The position numbers were made by a program, and so were the translations under genes. Positions 22,481 to 64,000 of a stretch of DNA of 64,000 bases are shown one piece after another (position 1 is the first letter of the stretch; each line of letters begins with the position of its first letter). Below the pieces are notes generated by a model. It was not told the origin of the DNA, did no database searches, and worked only from the letters and a program-made list of their open reading frames with translations. The stretch is taken from assembly GCA_030674185.1 (NCBI GenBank), contig CM060306.1, positions 67,001 to 131,000 of the forward strand, in the 5' to 3' direction. The stretch comes from Monoplex corrugatus (lineage: Eukaryota > Mollusca > Gastropoda > Littorinimorpha > Ranellidae).

Positions 22481-23345
22481 CTAGGCTACATAATGTGAGG
22501 GGTAATGTTAACGTGGCATCACTGGGCTACACGATGTGAGGTGTAATGTTAACATGGCATCACTGGGCTACACGATGTGAGGTGTAATGTTAACATGGCA
22601 TCACTGGGCTACACGATGTGAGGTGTAATGTTAACATGGCATCACTGGTCTACATGATGTGAGGTGTAATGTTAACATGGCATCACTGGGCTACAGGATG
22701 TGAGGGGTAATGTTAACATGGCATCACTGGGCTACACGATGTGAGGGATAATGTTAACATGGCATCACTAGGCTACACGATTTGAGGTGTAATGTTAACA
22801 TGGCATCACTGGGCTACACGATGTGAGGGTAATGTTAACATGGCATCACTGGGCTACACGATGTGAGGTGTAATGTTAACATGGCATCACTGGGCTACAC
22901 ATTGTGAGGGGTAATGTTAACATGGCATCACTGGGCTACACGATGTGAGGTGTAATGTTAACATGGCATCACTGGGCTACACGATGTGAGGGGTAATGTT
23001 AACATGGCATCACTAGGCTACATGATGTGAGGGGTAATGTTAACATGGCATTACTGGGCTACACGATGTGAGGGGTAATGTTAACATGGCATCACTGGGC
23101 TACACGATGTGAGGGGTAATGTTAACATGGCATTACTGGGCTAAACAATGTGAGGAATTATGTTAACATAGATCACTGGGCTACACATTGTGAGGTGCAA
23201 TGTTGGCATGCCATCACTGGGTTACACATTGTGAAGGGTAATGTTAACATGGCATCATTGGGCTACACATTGTGAAAGGTAATGTTAGCATGGCATCACT
23301 GGGTTACACATTGTGAAAGGTAATGTTAGCATGGCATCACTGGGC
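22481..23345. repeat. 41-bp minisatellite, block 4
   Basis: About 21 units; the last three are the most diverged (ACATTGTGAAAGGTAATGTTAGC). The array ends 1.3 kb before PSA exon 1. Confidence 0.96.
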
Positions 23346-23465
23346 AGATGAATTTCTAAATAAAACAACAACAACAAAAATGTCTCAGGCCAGGATAGAG
23401 GTGCTCAAAAGACTTTAATGGCCTTGTGTTAAAAGATCACACATTTAACAGGCTGAGTGTACATT

Positions 23466-23467
23466 GT

Positions 23468-23505
<38 letters not shown>

Positions 23506-23691
23506 ACGCGCGCATGTGTGTGTGTATGCGTGTGCGTGTATGTGTGCGTGCGTGTGTGTACATGCGTGTGTGCATGTGTATGCGTGCGTGTGTGCGTATG
23601 TGTGTGTTTGTTTACATGTGTGCGTGTGTGTGTGTGTGTGCACATGTATGTGGGTATGTGTGTGTGTGTATGTGTGCGCGACTGCACATGC

Positions 23692-23769
<78 letters not shown>

Positions 23770-23935
23770 ACCAGCATGTGTTGTATGTGTGTGAACCGTG
23801 ATGATGCTTGTACTCGTTTATATTATTTAGCTGTTCCTTTTTATTACGGTTCCTAAATCAAAGTAACAGCAAATAGGAACCACACACGCGCGTGCGCGCA
23901 CGCACACACGCGCGCGCGCACACACACACACACGC
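23466..23935. repeat. (GT)n and mixed GT/GC microsatellites
   Basis: There is an interrupted GT tract at 23466-23790 and a CA/CG tract at 23881-23935. Both lie upstream of PSA exon 1. Alternating purine-pyrimidine runs of this type can form Z-DNA, which is general knowledge and not shown here. Confidence 0.93.
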
Positions 23936-23939
23936 ACAA

Positions 23940-24480
23940 GAACGAGCGTGTGTATTTATTCAGTATATTAAACACGTGCTGTCATTCTATTTTTTCTGTA
24001 TTTCTAGTTCTCAAAGGGTTCCTATTGATTAGCCTATATGAGCGTGGAACCAAAGAGGATAGACTGTAGGCAGTATTCTCTTTGGTGGAACTAACGCTCT
24101 CTTGAGAAAAACTGGATCAGAAGTTTAACTGAAACTGTGATACACCTAACAGCTCGCAAAACTATGTTCTCCTCTCGTTCTTTTAGGTTTTGTATGACAA
24201 TGCTTAGACCGTGCAGGAACGTTTTTGTAGAGAGTCCACCAGCTTATGTAGTATGGATTGACAGAGGAACAATTTGTCTTGTCACCGGTGTTAGGCCTAG
24301 CCTACGACCTCGTTTTCAAACCGGAAGCTGTATCTTACAACACGTGCATTACAGTAATGACGCGCATGTTATTAGATTAATCAAAGTTTGAATTGTCCGT
24401 TTTGATGACAAGGCTTAGATAAACCCGGGGTGAAAAAAAATCGGTCTGTTCTAACCGATTAAAGTCGACTGCGATCTCGC
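23940..24480. other. Upstream region of PSA exon 1, no gene recognised
   Basis: Mixed sequence that probably includes the promoter. There is an imperfect inverted repeat around 24041-24099 (AGCGT..GGAACCAAAGAG against CTCTTTGGTGGAAC..ACGCT). No convincing TATA box is seen. Confidence 0.4.
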
Positions 24481-24634
24481 GAGACCAGTGTGCAGTCTGC
24501 TTTGTTGTCGGTGTGTACCGGTTGGCTTTGATTAGTCTGTTATCAGTTGGACTTGGCCTGTGAGGTTGTGCAAGTAGATCAAATAATTTAGCGCTTTCAG
24601 TCACACCAGCGCAACTCCTGCCCAAACTCCGAAA

Positions 24635-63928
<39,294 letters not shown>

Positions 63929-64000
63929 GTTAGTGCTACTCTCTTCACACTTCCACTTGCAGCCAACATATTGTTTGTATTCTTTAAAAATCAGTATTTC

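Overview
The window is nuclear DNA from an animal with large introns, most like a marine lophotrochozoan such as a mollusc; the species cannot be fixed from this sequence. The reasons are spliced exons of a conserved animal peptidase with GT/AG sites, a mix of L2, RTE/Proto2, CR1-like and restriction-like-endonuclease LINEs with a Mag/SURL-type LTR element and a piggyBac relic, and very abundant minisatellite and (GT)n DNA. There are no bacterial or organellar genes.

The only host gene recognised is the 5' part of a puromycin-sensitive aminopeptidase (NPEPPS/PSA, M1 family) on the + strand. Six coding exons are visible: 1 at 24635-24757, 2 at 38420-38495, 3 at 44938-45017, 4 at 54553-54680, 5 at 59764-59871 and 6 at 63728-63928. 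The zinc site (GAMEN and HEXXH) lies beyond the right edge. Exon 1 has a second intact copy (31034-31156) and a third decayed copy (about 31678-31925). Exon 4 carries a 2-nt insertion that breaks the frame.

Layout. 1-7.2 kb: LINE relics, one of them interrupted by a 562-bp hairpin element with a 12-bp target duplication, and an internally deleted piggyBac-type transposon. 7.2-23.3 kb: one 41-bp-unit minisatellite of about 170 units, split by three insertions (a CR1/Rex1-like LINE, an L2 LINE and a Mag-type LTR retrotransposon). 23.3-38.4 kb: PSA exon 1, an RTE-type LINE containing a second LINE tail, the exon 1 duplication whose upstream part holds a long-ORF L2 copy, and a 42-bp array split by another L2. 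38.4-45 kb: exons 2 and 3 around a TTTGATGTGTTATAG array that holds an RLE-type LINE with a tRNA-like 3' UTR. 45-54.6 kb: intron 3, almost wholly tandem arrays (52, 65, 32 and 52 bp units) with one L2 insertion. 54.7-63.7 kb: introns 4 and 5, mostly 43-, 44-, 75- and 40-bp arrays.

The most unusual signal is that several of these arrays are built from PSA exon-intron junctions. Exon 3's 5' splice site is repeated seven times in a 52-bp unit. Exon 4's 3' splice site plus about 30 nt of its coding sequence seeds a 52-bp array. The array before exon 5 is made of 75-bp units each holding a pyrimidine tract and AG, and exon 5's 5' splice site has decayed copies just downstream. The gene is therefore bordered by many decoy splice sites. 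I saw no defence system, CRISPR array, operon or other undescribed multi-gene system.
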